From positions 1-64,000 of the forward strand of contig CAJQUW010010471.1 in assembly GCA_907163375.1 (NCBI GenBank): 64,000 nucleotides of DNA. The letters run 5' to 3'. Both the position numbers and the translations under genes were made by a program. The stretch's first letter is position 1. Every line of letters starts with the position of its first letter. Shown here one piece after another: positions 35,899 to 47,690 of this stretch. The notes under the pieces were generated by a model. That model saw only the letters and a list, made by a program, of their open reading frames with translations, had not been told where the DNA came from and made no database searches. Source of the DNA: Prostheceraeus crozeri. Taxonomy: Eukaryota; Platyhelminthes; Polycladida; Euryleptidae.

Positions 35899-38136
35899 CA
35901 GGGTGGCGGCCAGATCTCAAGCTTCAAATTTCCGGGCGATTCACGGGTTCTCTTACCGAATTTACACATCGTGACCATTTGCATTCCAATTACATCGCTC
36001 AAGAATTATCCGGATATTTCTTTAAGCTATTTTTATCACAACATTTGAAACATTTTCTGTTTGAATTTTGCCACTAAATTTTGACGCGTTAGATAATGAA
36101 CGATATTTGACTTCACCGCACTCAGTTATCAAAATTTTTGAATTCTGTGACCGCTGGTCCGTAAGTTTATAAACATGCGCTTTTCCTCATTGGCCTGCAC
36201 TCAATGAAGTCCTTGGGATCTGAATAATTTCATATCGACAGAAAAGGTAATTTCCTGAACTTTCCTAAGATAAAAATTCTTCATTTTCATCATCTGATTC
36301 ATAAAATTCTAGAAAGCTGTATTTAGACGATTTATCAGACTGAAATGTTCAAACATGTTAAGTTGAAGTAACAAATGACAAGCAACAACCATGATAGAAA
36401 ACCATGGTATCAAAATGTGCATGTTAATGCAATGGCACGATCCTATAAAGAAGTATCGACATGAGAAGCCAGGAAACTGCCACACTGGACGAAAAACGTA
36501 GACGCAACCTGTGCGGTTCTCGGGACAGAATTGAATAGGACCGACGTTCTCCCGCGTGTCGTAAAAGGCACTGTAATTGGCGAATCAAAGGGACCTTTTA
36601 CCACTGTAGCTCTGGTGTTGGCAGTCTGATAACTTTTTTCTCATTGCCCTTCATCGGTGGCTATACTAACTTGATATTGCGGAGGGATCCTGACAACCGA
36701 ATCTCAGATGTTGGGATATGCATCAAAGCTTTCAGAGCTTCATCCCCTGTGGCATATTATGACTTCTCCCTTTCCAAAGTCCCCTCAGCGATTGCCGCCG
36801 CCCTTCTTCGACGGTGGGGGTTGGGGCGGACTATCGGGAATGCTAACTACCCCGGTCAATGCTGTTCATCCTTGCCATGGCAGCACTGCGGTGGTATCGG
36901 AATGGCCATATCCTCACCAGCAGTGGGCATATATTTGCTTACTAGGTCTGTCGCTTTGTATTGTCTTGATACGAAGCCTCCTATCCACTGGACGGAGCCG
37001 GGTAAAACAACAACAATTGTAAACGTCAGAAGTACTCCAACTTATCAACCTTTTTGTATCAGTTTGCGCAGAAACAAAGGACACATGGCAACCGTCATAA
37101 AATTTGTGTCTGATGTTTCCAGCAAAGTCAGATATAATGCTGGAGAATGAAGGTCTTGATCTTTCTTGATTCAAATGATAGCGATGGCGGTTCAAATTAA
37201 CTATAGGTAAAAATTGCATGGAAAAAGTTATAAAAATAAAATTCATCAGTTGATGAAAATGAATTGCTTTTTGATCATTAGCGAGTACAAAATTGAATCT
37301 TTCTATCACTGCAATGCAGATCTCATAAGTAGTTCATGGCTACAAGCCACTGAATAAGGACCTGATTAGCTGTGCTTGTATAAAAAAATAGCTAAGCAGC
37401 TAAATGTGCGATTAAATGTGTAGGCCTACTTAAGTTTAATCAAAGAACTTTTATGGCTCTGATTACTTTCAAAACAATAGGCATAGTACCGGTAATGTCA
37501 TCAAGCTAATTCAGTACTCTTGAAAGATTTTATTTGACCGTCGATTAGTATTTCGGTGTACTTTGTTAAGAAACACATGTGTGTATATCGCCGTTAAACA
37601 CATGTATCCAGGTATTTAATGGCTGGGCCTTTTTTGCGCATATGGTATGAACTAGCAAAATGTGCTTGATTAGTTACTTAGAACGGTGTCTATTGATATA
37701 TTTCCCGCGTTTCTGGTATTGTCGGGACCGCATCAGAGAGCAAAATCTTTACCACTGGAAGAAACTCCGGATGGTTCCATAAACTAGCGACCCCGACATT
37801 TGGAAGCAGTGGTGTATACATAAGCCCCGTTGATTAGGTGGCCTTCTTGTCATGATTTAGAATGGCTTCGAACTCATGACTTAGCTTAGTCACTGACTTT
37901 CATTCGAAATTCCAACGAAAATTCTGATGCACTTTAATTTAATAGAAATAGTGGTTAAAAACAGCCATATTAATAACTGTTGAAATCCAAGATATTCTGC
38001 TCATTGAACTTAGTGGTAAGTAGTCACAAAATGGCATTGCCGGGCTATTTAGGAGCCACCTAATTGGCTATTTCACTAAAATTTAAGGGCGATTCCCGGG
38101 ACGCAACAAAATTCCCCGCAGTCGGCCGCCACCTTG
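35899..38136. mobile_element. DNA transposon, CAGGGTGGCGGCC ends, 6-bp target duplication
   Basis: The left end is CAGGGTGGCGGCC and the inverted right end is CAAGGTGGCGGCC. Both are followed by CCCGGGAATCGCC-like or related GC-rich subterminal sequence. A perfect GGTACA duplication lies at 35893-35898 and 38137-38142. No transposase is recognisable in the 2238 bp. A GC-rich retroposon-like segment sits inside. It shares the CAG start and 6-bp duplication with the elements at 31417 and 32373. Confidence 0.68.
36480..37020 (+). repeat. GC-rich dispersed repeat, possible retroposon 3' end
   Basis: A compositionally distinct ~540-bp segment from CCCGCGTGTCGTAAAAGGC to an AAACAACAACAA tail. The abrupt composition change and A/C-rich tail suggest a retroposed fragment, perhaps a LINE 3' UTR. 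A 168-codon frame runs through it (36644-37150) but shows no domain I recognise and probably is not a gene. Confidence 0.4.
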
Positions 38137-38142
38137 GGTACA

Positions 38143-40544
38143 GTTATCTTCCTAGAGTAAGAACTGCTACTTAGGCCTGCTCATATGGCAGGCATCTGAG
38201 ATGTCTTAATGCAGTGAAATAGCAATTGAAGAGATAAACAGTTCTAAATAATCTGGGAGTACATCATGCAAATATATTACCAACTGAGCAATTTTAGTAG
38301 GCCATCTCATCCCATTCAAACACGGACGAATGACAGGGTGGCTTCACTTATTTTCCGTCCAAGATTGCATCAAATTTGTAAAAATTTACCTTCTAATTGT
38401 TAATAAACAAGCCGCTTCACGCACTTATCACCACAACTACCGTAGAGGTGGTGTCTAGAATTACAGTTAAGTGATTTCCGACTGATTTTCATCGGTTATC
38501 GTAACTTTCGAGAATTTGCCACCGAAAAATATATAGGTGAGTGAAATTTTTCCATGAATCCTAGAATTCGGCTAAACTAGTGTAGTGTTGGCATGAGTGC
38601 CCAACTCCTAGATTATCTGCGGGCACAAGAAGTTTTGACATCGAGGTATTTGCCTGAATGGCAGATCCAAAAACCTGAAATTGAATTTTTCGGTTGAATA
38701 GTGAAATGCATTCGAGAGGAGCGAAGGTGATACGTCGGAGGGTGTACACAGTCAACACGAAATTGTACAAGAAACTAACAGTAGGAGAGATGAGAAGAAT
38801 ACCAGAATCCTGACTTGTAGAAAATCGTGCTCAGTAGATCTATGTTCTTTAGGCCTACATTTAACAAATTTCTGAAGAATTTGGGATGAAATTGAAATGA
38901 TAAAAAAAAGATCAATTGCAGTATTTTACAAATGAGTAAATGCTCGATAGGATATCAAGAACCAACTGTGTGCTTAGAAATAGCAGAAACACGTGAACTG
39001 AGGATGCAAATCATGTCTGTTAGACGGTTGACCAGGCTATATAGACGTCTAAAGTGCGCATCATTAATTGGCAAGATTCACTTTTCGGAGGAACTATCAC
39101 CATCTACAGGATCCGTAATTTGCTCAACTTGTAAGTAGCCTGTCGATGTACATGTCGTCTATACTGCCTCTCAAGTATTTACTTGATTATTTGTTGAAAT
39201 AGAAAATAATTTGCTAAAACACTAAACACAAAAATTAGGGCCCACATATAATTTGAATCACGTCTAGAAAGAAAGCACCATTGAAAAGACAAGAAATGAA
39301 AGGCAGTGATGGCTGCTACAACGGCTGAGTCGGTCCAATTTCGTTCTTGTGAATATCACATCGACTGAGCAGGTGACATTGATCGCATCATAAGTGAAAA
39401 GTAGAAAACATCTACACCAAATTGTCCACAAAAATATCAACCACAGAAAAAGATTCTAGAACAAAATAAGAATTGATCACAAACAGGGTTTCTTTTTTTG
39501 TTTTGGAGTAGTTCAAAACTATAGGAAATATGCTTCCCACGAATGGGGTCACAAAATTCCTCTAAGGCTAAAGGCGAGACAAGATAGAATCAGGACACAT
39601 CACTGTACATATTTCTTGCTACATTAAGTCACTTGGAGTCTTTTACAGCTGGGAAACACGAGGTGGGACAACAGACATGGTGTAGTGCTGTAAAAGCCAA
39701 AGATAATGTCTTTGGTAAAAGCTCAGCCGGTGCAATAGCCAAAACCGAAGTTGTATCGGCCCAGCCGGTGTAATAGCCGCTGCCTTAAACTGACTTCATC
39801 ATCTAATCACCAACCTTTACTTGAATTTTCAGCAATAACCCTATGACATTACCCATTGTAGCAAAGCATGTGGCTTTATTAAACAACTAAATCATAACTC
39901 TTAGAAAACCACGTGTCAAAAATAATTCTCGCACGAAATTAACACCACTAAAAACCGCCACAAACGTTTCAAATGATAACTAGGTTGATAATTCAAATGC
40001 CTGAACAAAAAAAATCGTGACCTCGCAAAACACTGGAGATAACTGCAAAAATGCAATTAGACCCCTGTTTTCACTCAAAACTTGTTAACGATTTTTATAG
40101 TTCTGACTTGAACGACAACTAATCAGTTATGCGCCAAATTATTTCTCGCGTTATTTGTGAAAAGAAAAACCGCGAGATCGTGATTCTCGTGAAACCCATT
40201 CAGAGCAATTTGCAAAAAAGCAGTATTGTCCCTATACTCGTAATGCTTTTTTGCTAGTCTAATTAGGCAACGAGAGAGATGCCACGATAATTGAATTATG
40301 TCCAATCTAGCTCCATATAAACAAGTAGTGTTAAATATCTTTGGTATTTTATGTAATACACTGAATCCGAAGAATTTGAATTGCCTTCTCTTAGATGTGA
40401 CCATCCGGATACGAGAAGAACAACTACTTATTCACACATATGCTAATTCTCAATGATCCATCTCTTGTTATTGACAAGTTTGCAGAAAGCAATAAGTCGC
40501 TTGAACTTCGTCTTATCACCTCATTCGTGACTTGCGATCACTAC
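38143..40544. other. No recognisable gene
   Basis: AT-rich. A lone CAGGGTGGCTTCAC at about 38335 resembles a transposon left end but has no partner in view. Two copies of a CAGCCGGTGYAATAGCC motif lie near 39725-39775. Confidence 0.4.
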
Positions 40545-40550
40545 TTGTAA

Positions 40551-40830
40551 AAGACGTACAAACTACTACTACGAGTAAAGACGTACAAACTACTACTACG
40601 AGTAAAGACGTATTCTGACCAACGCGGCAAAGGGGGAAGAGCAAGAGAGCAACAGGCGAAGCAAGGGAAAAAGACCGAACAAACCGAGCGCGGCAAGGGA
40701 GTTAGAGCGGACGCGACAAAGGAGGCGAGCAACTACGAAGGAGGATCTTTCAATCGATTAACGACAGAAAACGCGGCAAAAGAGAAGGAGCACAACGACC
40801 ACACAAGAGCGGACGCGGCAAAGCATCAAC
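40551..40830 (+). promoter_or_regulatory. Repeated 5' UTR of the LINE (putative internal promoter)
   Basis: Two tandem copies of a ~27-bp unit containing ACGTACAAACTACTACTACG start the element, and a partial third unit follows. About five imperfect copies of a GCGGCAAAG-type motif follow (near 40624, 40690, 40713, 40770 and 40813) in a strongly purine-rich region. Repeated 5' monomers serve as promoters in several LINEs; here that role is inferred. Confidence 0.55.
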
Positions 40831-40845
40831 GTGCACACGACCAAT

Positions 40846-41546
40846 ATGACCAAGAAGAACAGCAACACCGACTCCAATGAAGACATGATGAGGAGCATGA
40901 GGGAGTTCATGGAAAACGTCACCAAAATGATCAAGGATGGATTCGAGAAACAGTTAGAAGTCTTACAACACGAAATATTTGAAATGAAGGGCGAGCTCGA
41001 CCGGGAGAAGGAGGCAAGGAGAAGACTGGAGGAAGACAACCATAAGTTAAACGACGACATAAAGTATCTGAGAGCGAAGTGAGCTACCTGAATGGACGCA
41101 TCGACGAGATGGAGCAAGCGGAGAGAACGAGAGACATTGTTTTGAGCAACTGCGAACAACCGACCGGGGACATTAAAAAGCAACTGCAGCGCACGGTCAA
41201 CACTGCGCTGATGGGAGAAGTGTTACAAGACAGTGACATCGAGAGAGTGAGAGTGATCCCTGAAAGAAACGGAAAAGTAACTTTCATCGGTTCCCTCAGG
41301 ACAGAAGCCCTGAAGAAGGCCGTTTTATCTCACAAAAAATTGTTCGTGAAAAGAAACCTGTTCGTAAAAGAAAACCTTACGGAGAGTCGATACCTACTGT
41401 TCAGAGACACTAAGGAATTCGCCACAAAAAACAACTACAAATTCGTATGGACAAAAGACGGTAATGTGTTTTTGAGGAAAGATGAAAACTCACGGCACAT
41501 ACGTGTCAAAGATCGTACAACATTAGATCTTTGTGATGCGTACTAA
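40846..41546 (+). pseudogene. LINE ORF1 protein (coiled coil and FP-like C-terminal domain), one frameshift
   Basis: RNA-binding ORF1 protein of the LINE. The N-terminal part has a long charged helix with heptad-like Leu/Glu/Lys spacing (residues ~20-80, ending in EEDNHKLNDDIKYLRAK), typical of a trimerising coiled coil. After a one-base frame change at about 41080 it continues SYLNGRIDEMEQ. The second half reads VRENLT-like FVKENLTESRYLLFRDTKEF, then NYKFVWTKDGNVFLRKDE and RHIRVK, which match the FP-type C-terminal domain found in ORF1 of many CR1/Jockey-type elements. The start is the ATG at 40846. The frameshift prevents a full-length product. Confidence 0.8.
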
Positions 41547-41628
41547 AAATGTCCAAATTACTTGTGTAAGAACTAATAATACTCGTAGTATTTTTTCGAA
41601 CAATAATTAGCAACAAATCAACACCAAT

Positions 41629-44560
41629 ATGCAAAAGCTTGCCACCAATTACTCAAATAATTTAGAATATGCAGATCTAGAGATAGATGAATTCAGTGGT
41701 CTTCTAAGAAAACATGAATTGTTACCTGTAAAAATTATCCATATGAACATTCGATCCCTAAATCGAAATTATCGAGAACTTGTGATCTTACTATCAGACA
41801 TAGAGACAAAAATAGATATAATAGTATTGTCTGAAATTTGGCATTGCAACATTGAAATGTTCAATAACATACTTCCAGGATATAAATTCCATTACCTTTT
41901 ATCCTCTACTAATAGGAGCGGTGGAGTCGCCGTTTATGTGAACACATCAACTATAGAAGTAGCTAGCATAGAATTTAACAAATTAAATAATTGTGATGAC
42001 TTATGGTTGTATTACAGTTCCCAAACTTCAGATAAGAATTGTATAATCTGCGTATATAGGAGCCCATCACTAGATATAGGACCATTCAATGAGAGTGTAT
42101 CAGAAGCTTTAAAAAGCATTAAGAAAACAGGAAAAATAATATTAACTGGCGACTTCAATTTAAACTACAATAAGCTAAAAGACACTTCCATTAGTAAATT
42201 CTACGATCAAATGATTGACTTCAATTTCTCTCCTTTGATTTGTACACCTATTCGCATCGCAAAAGACAGTAAAACCATTATAGACCAAATACTTATACAT
42301 AATAAGGTGTTGTATGACCCGAAAAATCATATATTTACCTGTAATATCTGCTCTGATTTGACTGATCATTATGGACAATATCTAATTGTTCAGCATATTG
42401 ACGCCAACCAAAAGAAATACACAATCAAGGAAAGACCATTTATACGTTCATATACAAAAGAAAGTATAGAAATATTCAAAACCAAAACTACTGACTTAGA
42501 TTTAGACAGCACTGCATTGACTACACCGTCAGAAAAATTCCTCTATTTACGAGATAATTTACTAGAGCTGCATGACGCTGTATTTCCATTAAAACGCATT
42601 TCCAGGAAAATGTTTAAAGAAAAGGAATGGTTCTCTGAGAATTTAAAAAAATGTCACATGAAGAAAATGAGGCTATACTACAAGTGGAAAAAATCAAAAC
42701 TTGAGGTGGATGAGATAAGTTATAAAAATTATATGAAGTATTTTAAGAAGGTAGCTAGGGCTGAATACAATATCATAGCAACAAATTTCTAACAATAAAA
42801 AAAGACACAAAGGAATTATGGAAACATATTAACAGCATAAGAGGAAAAATCAAGACTGATAATTACATAGCAGAAATTCATACGGAAGAACATGTTAAGT
42901 ATGATCCCGTTGACATTGCAAACGTTTTGAATGAGCATTTTATCAATGTAGCAGACAAATTGACAAACAGCTCAATTAACGAAAAATATGATGAAAAATA
43001 CGGTGATAGATGTAATCAAACTTTCAAGTTTGAAGACTTTACTCTCACAGAACGTACTGAAACTGTAAGTACTATGAATGCCAACAGATCTACGTATGAT
43101 AAGTTACCTTGGAAAATATTTAAACAATGCTCATCAGAATTTTTTTCACATCTGTGCCGTGTATATAATGAATCAGTGAAAAGAGGAATCTATCCCGAAT
43201 GCTTGAAAGAATCGGTGGTATTACCAATAAATAAAAAAAAGTGACAGAAGGAAACCATCAAACTATAGACCAATCTGTCTATTAAACTATCTAACAAAAA
43301 TTTTTGAAAAGATGATCCATAAGCGAGTATTTAATTTCTTAGAGAAAAACCAAATACTATTTGAGAATCAATATGGTTTCCGGAAGAATCACTCTACAAA
43401 TTTGGCACTCTTAAAAATGACTGATAAAATATGCTACGCAGAAGACAATAATCTATTTACAATATCATTAAATCTCGATATATCGAAGGCTTCTGACACT
43501 GTTCAAACGGACATACTGCTAGGAAAATTATACAGGATAGGGATTCGTGTCTTTGTACATGAATGGTTTGCTTCGTATCTGAGAGATAGACCACATAAAG
43601 TCCTCGTCAATAAGGTACAATCAAAAGTGTTAACGGTAAAGGCAGGAGTGCCACAAGGCTCATCTTTTGGACCACTATTATTTTTGATCTACATTAATGA
43701 CATGAAAAATATAGACGTCTGTGGTGATCTCAGTGTGTTTGCGGATGACACCAATCTAATCGTAAGTGATAGGACTCTTGAATGTGCCATAGAAAAAGCC
43801 CAAATGTCATTGGACAAAATTCAAGCATGGATGAAAAATAATAGACTAAAGCTAAACTTAGGAAAATGTGAATATTTGTTTATTCCTCCAAAGCTTCAAA
43901 CCAAAAATGTCCATTTTGATTTGACAATAGAAAACTGCAAGTTATCTCAAGTAGACAGCACTAAATTTCTTGGAATCAAATTCGATAATAACTTTAAATT
44001 TGATAATCATATCTCATCGATAATCAATAAATTGAAAACATTTATATCGACATTATACAAGCTAAGAGATATCATGCCATTAAAAACATTACGCGTACTA
44101 CACGAGCAACTATGTCTCCCTTCTATTCAATACTGCTTAATAGCATATGGTAGTGGCAACAAACAGTCACTTAACAAACTACAGCGTTTACATAAGACTT
44201 TGATCAAGATAATATACCGCAAGGAAAAACAGTCATTGGATATATCGTTTTACAAAAGTGAACAGTATATGAATGTGGAAACTATGCATGAATTCGAGCT
44301 ACTGACTCTCGCATATAAAATAAAATACAATGATAGCAACTTGCCAGCATACTACAAAACCCATTTAGAAGAATCAACTAGGCGTAGTGAAAACTTTAAA
44401 ATCCCATATTTTAGTACATCACTAGAGCAAAAGAGTAGCAAAATTTAGGATGCCATTTTTGTGGAATGGTCATCCGAGCAACATTAAAAAAGCTAAAACA
44501 ACAAAAGAAATCAAGCAAAAATTAAAAACACTGATGATAGATAAAATGAATTATTTTTGA
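41629..44560 (+). pseudogene. LINE ORF2: AP-like endonuclease and reverse transcriptase, three frameshifts
   Basis: ORF2 nicks the target and reverse-transcribes the element. The endonuclease (41629 to about 42400) shows IIHMNIRSLNRNYREL, VLSEIWH, SGGVAVYV, LTGDFNLNY and the DLTDHYG end motif. A linker follows, with frame changes near 42790 and 43240. The reverse transcriptase shows NYRPICLLNYLTKIFEKMI, NQYGFRKNHSTNLAL, LDISKASDTV, GVPQGSSFGPLLFLIYIND and the catalytic FADD in VFADDTNLIVS. Further C-terminal blocks include TKFLGIKFD and NKLQRLHKTLIKIIY. A last frame change near 44440 leads into MPFLWNGHPSNIKKAKTTKE and a stop at 44560. Everything needed for assignment is present, so the copy is fairly young. 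Confidence 0.9.
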
Positions 44561-44916
44561 TATGATGTGCATAGAAATATACTGCAATTGGTTTATATCT
44601 GCATGAATATGTCAAACAAATATCCTTCTATGTCCTTTATAATTATGCGTGCATGCATAATGTACATACTCATATTATATATTCTAACATACACGTGTTC
44701 TTATATTATTCTGTACTCGTATTATACATTTTCTTTCTTGTAAGCAAGAAATAGGGCCAGGCCTAATACCCCATGTGCGGGTCATCTGGTCCTTTTCTCC
44801 AATTGACAATCTTTACGTTATGTCATGAAAAATTTGTATTCACACTTGTAAAAAATGCATGAAACTCATTTTGCTTGGAGAATAAATATATTTTCTATTC
44901 TATTCTACACTTCACT

Positions 44917-45563
44917 TTTTAGTTAGTAAAGCGTTATGAATTTTGACCGAAACATTTTCACTTTGGTACAAACTGTGTCCATTTATTAATTGAACATTGA
45001 TAACTAATAGCCACAAAATTGGTCGCGAAATTAACAAGTATTGATACAGCAGCATGTATACATGTTTCGAGAATCTATCACAATTGTAAAATTCTGACCC
45101 TCAATACTCGAATCCAGCGGTAATGCTTATTTTTGCTTGTTTCTGAATTTATTTTAAAAATTTCAAGGGGAGGGGCGGCCGCCCAATCGCACCTGCTCTG
45201 CTGAGAGATATTATGCTAACCATCTCATGTAAGGTCTTTAACTATATACATGTACATGTATACTTTGGTCTCATCATGTCATTCTGAAATCGAGGTCCAT
45301 GGTTTCCTCGTCATCTATCAACGCTTTGTTACAGGTGATTTTCATAAGATTCTCTACTCGCTCTCCAAAAAGACGATTTAACATCTGGATCATCGAATCA
45401 AAGTTATTCTCGAAACATAAACCTGTTCGCAGCCAATCAGTCCATATGTCATCCCTTTGCTTATTCTCATTTATGCCTTGATGTGATCACATCATCAGTG
45501 CTATGATCATAATCTTATATGTGCCATGAATATGTTATGATAACATGGTTAATTGCAATTTAG
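44917..45563. other. No recognisable gene
   Basis: Short AT-rich interval between the LINE and a TA-flanked MITE. Nothing was identified. Confidence 0.45.
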
Positions 45564-45565
45564 TA

Positions 45566-46025
45566 CACTGTAAACCGTTGACTGACAATTGACAGACATA
45601 TATCCTACAGAATCTATTTTGTCGGTCATTGTTAGTTCTTGTAGGATGATTGCCACTGAACACCTACAATATCTGACAAAAAGCGACAAAATGAATAGCA
45701 ATGAATTATAGCTTAAATTTTATCAAAAATGTAGATGATTAATTAAATTATGTCAAAATAATTCATGGTTTTGCCACACAATAATACAGATTGCCCAAAA
45801 GTCAAGCAATCACTAATCGAAAAAATCAATCAATATTCAACAGTTTTTGTTTAGCTAATTTGCATTCAAAGCATCTGTTTCGATGTCGGTGGAGAACCTA
45901 CAAAATCGTCGTCAAAATCGTAGGATATTGGAGGTGACAATCGTCGAATATCGTAGGATATTGGAGGTGACAATCGTCGGCTGATTTTGTCAGTAATTTT
46001 GTAGGATAATTGTCGGTTTACAGTG
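45566..46025. mobile_element. 460-bp MITE with TA target duplication
   Basis: Ends CACTGTAAACCG and, inverted, the same 12 bases, flanked by TA (45564-45565 and 46026-46027). Related subterminal TGACAATTG and CAATTATCC-like segments follow both ends. A ~35-bp unit containing CGTAGGATATTGGAGGTGAC is tandemly duplicated at about 45919-45980. The TA duplication suggests a Tc1/mariner-type helper, but this is not proven. Confidence 0.72.
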
Positions 46026-46559
46026 TACCAACTTCTATAAAAAAAGGTTTAAACCAATCATCAGAGTAAATAAAACAAGAATATTTGCACGAACATGCAA
46101 GGATCATTGCATTTCAATAGCGAAGTACTATTACTGATAGCATCATCGCTCGTGGATCGAATTTGTTGGAAAACAGATTCCCTAATGCATGCTAGGTAAC
46201 ATTGTGCTCCTGTATATGAATACATTACATGATTGCATTCATTGAGCAATAACATGATTTGAATAATAATAATGATAAATCGTTTACTTTTTGAATGATA
46301 ATCATACAGCGCAAGAAATATTCATAGTGGTCTATACATTGAAATCAAAGTGACATGGTAGCTTATTCATAGTACAAATTTGCCACGAGATTTTTTACTT
46401 TGGTGTTGTGACTTCCCTCGAAATCGCCGTCAAAGGGTAAAATTAAGAAAGGACTGTTTGAGCTCGATTGTGCGCGTCACCTCTGGCAAGGGGGAAAACT
46501 TTCTTCGCGTTTATTCTGCGTGCACATGCGAACTCTGCAACCATCGAACAATGATACCT

Positions 46560-47447
46560 TCATTTCCAGGTATGCTGTCGACGTCGTTATTGGCATTCCC
46601 ATTCGCGCAAATATAGACTTAGAACTTTCTATCAGATAGGAAATTCAACGCGCAGAAAATTGGTGTAACATTCGCGGGTTAGAACTGAACAAAAAGAAAA
46701 CGAAAATTATAAATATCAAGAAGTCTCATCTTTCTGTTCTTTTACAATCTAATGTTGAATTCGCGCGGGAGCTTCGGATTCTTGGTGTGATCCATAATGA
46801 AGCATTTTCTTGGGATAGCCGTGTGCAGAATATCTGCAAACTCGCGTGTCAACGACTCTATGTGATCAAACGTTTGAGGACTTTCTTACAAATACCTGAT
46901 CTCATTTGACTTCATAATGCTAAGACTACACCAGGCCTACATCAGGCTATTACAAATACCTGATTTCATTCGACTTTATATAAGCTTTATCTATTTTAGA
47001 ATACAATGCACCGTTATTTATAGGCATGAATCAAAAAACTCGATAAAGCTTGAGAGAGTAAGAAAGAGATCTCATGGAATCATATGCGGACTCGACTGTT
47101 GATGCCAAAAATTCACTCCATTGCACATAAGAAGGCAGAATGTAGCATTGAAGCTGTTTCATGGTATCTCCGATCAAAGAAATCCTCTTCATGGACTTTT
47201 ACCAGATACGTTGCCCCGATCTCGAACATATAGAGTTCCACTGTCTCGAACTGTTTCTCGTCAGTCCTCTTTCCTTCCTGCATGTATAACTTTGTACAAT
47301 CAAGTTTGTAAACATACGTAAGATTTCATGCAGATTGATGATCTGAATTTATTTATTTTTCGATTATTTATGCGCCTACGATGACTTAATTTGTGTTATG
47401 TGATGCTTTTCATTACAAGAAATAAACATTTTGCTTACTTACTTACT
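46560..47447 (+). mobile_element. LINE 3' fragment (reverse transcriptase C-half), decayed
   Basis: It begins near the catalytic motif, read YAVDVVIGIPIRANID, where the expected YADD has one Asp changed to Val. It continues RAENWCNIRGLELNKKKTKI, then ELRILGVIHNEAFSWDSRV and ACQRLYVIKRLRTF, the standard block order after the active site. At least one stop and several frame changes intervene. A ~22-bp segment containing ACAAATACCTGATTTCATT is duplicated near 46884 and 46956. The C-terminal end (YRVPLSRTVSRQSSFLPACI) is followed by AATAAA and a (TTAC)n tail at 47434-47447. Confidence 0.75.
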
Positions 47448-47449
47448 TT

Positions 47450-47690
47450 GCGAAGTAATTACGTTCTACACATATTAAACAACTTTATACAGAAGGGGAA
47501 GAAAGAAAGAGACCGATTTTTAGTTCGGGAGAGTGGTGCATTAAATTTCCCTGAATGAATCAATCGGCGTGGAGCAAATTTGTTGAGCACATATCCTTGC
47601 ACTAGCGTAGATTGAAACACTTTTAAGACCTTTTGCTGTCTTCTTTTTTCTAAACTGGGCATGCATTCGCGTTTACAGACCACATATTAT
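47450..47690 (-). mobile_element. LINE 3' coding fragment, opposite orientation
   Basis: On the minus strand a frame reads FAPRRLIHSGKFNAPLSRTK, then SLSFFPFCIKLFN, just before a stop. It aligns with the C-terminal end of the plus-strand LINE fragment that stops a few bases away (PLSRTVSRQSSFLPACITLYN). Two related but diverged LINE ends therefore meet tail to tail. Confidence 0.5.

Larger units (their letters stand above)
40545..44916 (+). mobile_element. Nearly complete LINE (Jockey/CR1-like superfamily)
   Basis: A two-ORF non-LTR retrotransposon. It runs from a repeated 5' UTR through ORF1 (coiled coil plus FP-like domain) and ORF2 (AP endonuclease plus reverse transcriptase) to a 3' UTR ending in AATAAATATATTTTC and a short (TATTC)n tail. 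I count four frameshifts, one in ORF1 and three in ORF2, two of them next to A runs. No target duplication was found by eye. Composition is A-rich on the coding strand, unlike the GC-rich 5' UTR. Confidence 0.9.

Noticed and set aside
36644-37150. 168-codon frame
   Set aside because: Lies mostly in a GC-rich dispersed repeat where long frames arise by chance; no domain recognised.
38335-38350. Lone CAGGGTGGCTTCAC as a transposon left end
   Set aside because: No inverted partner or target duplication found in the window.
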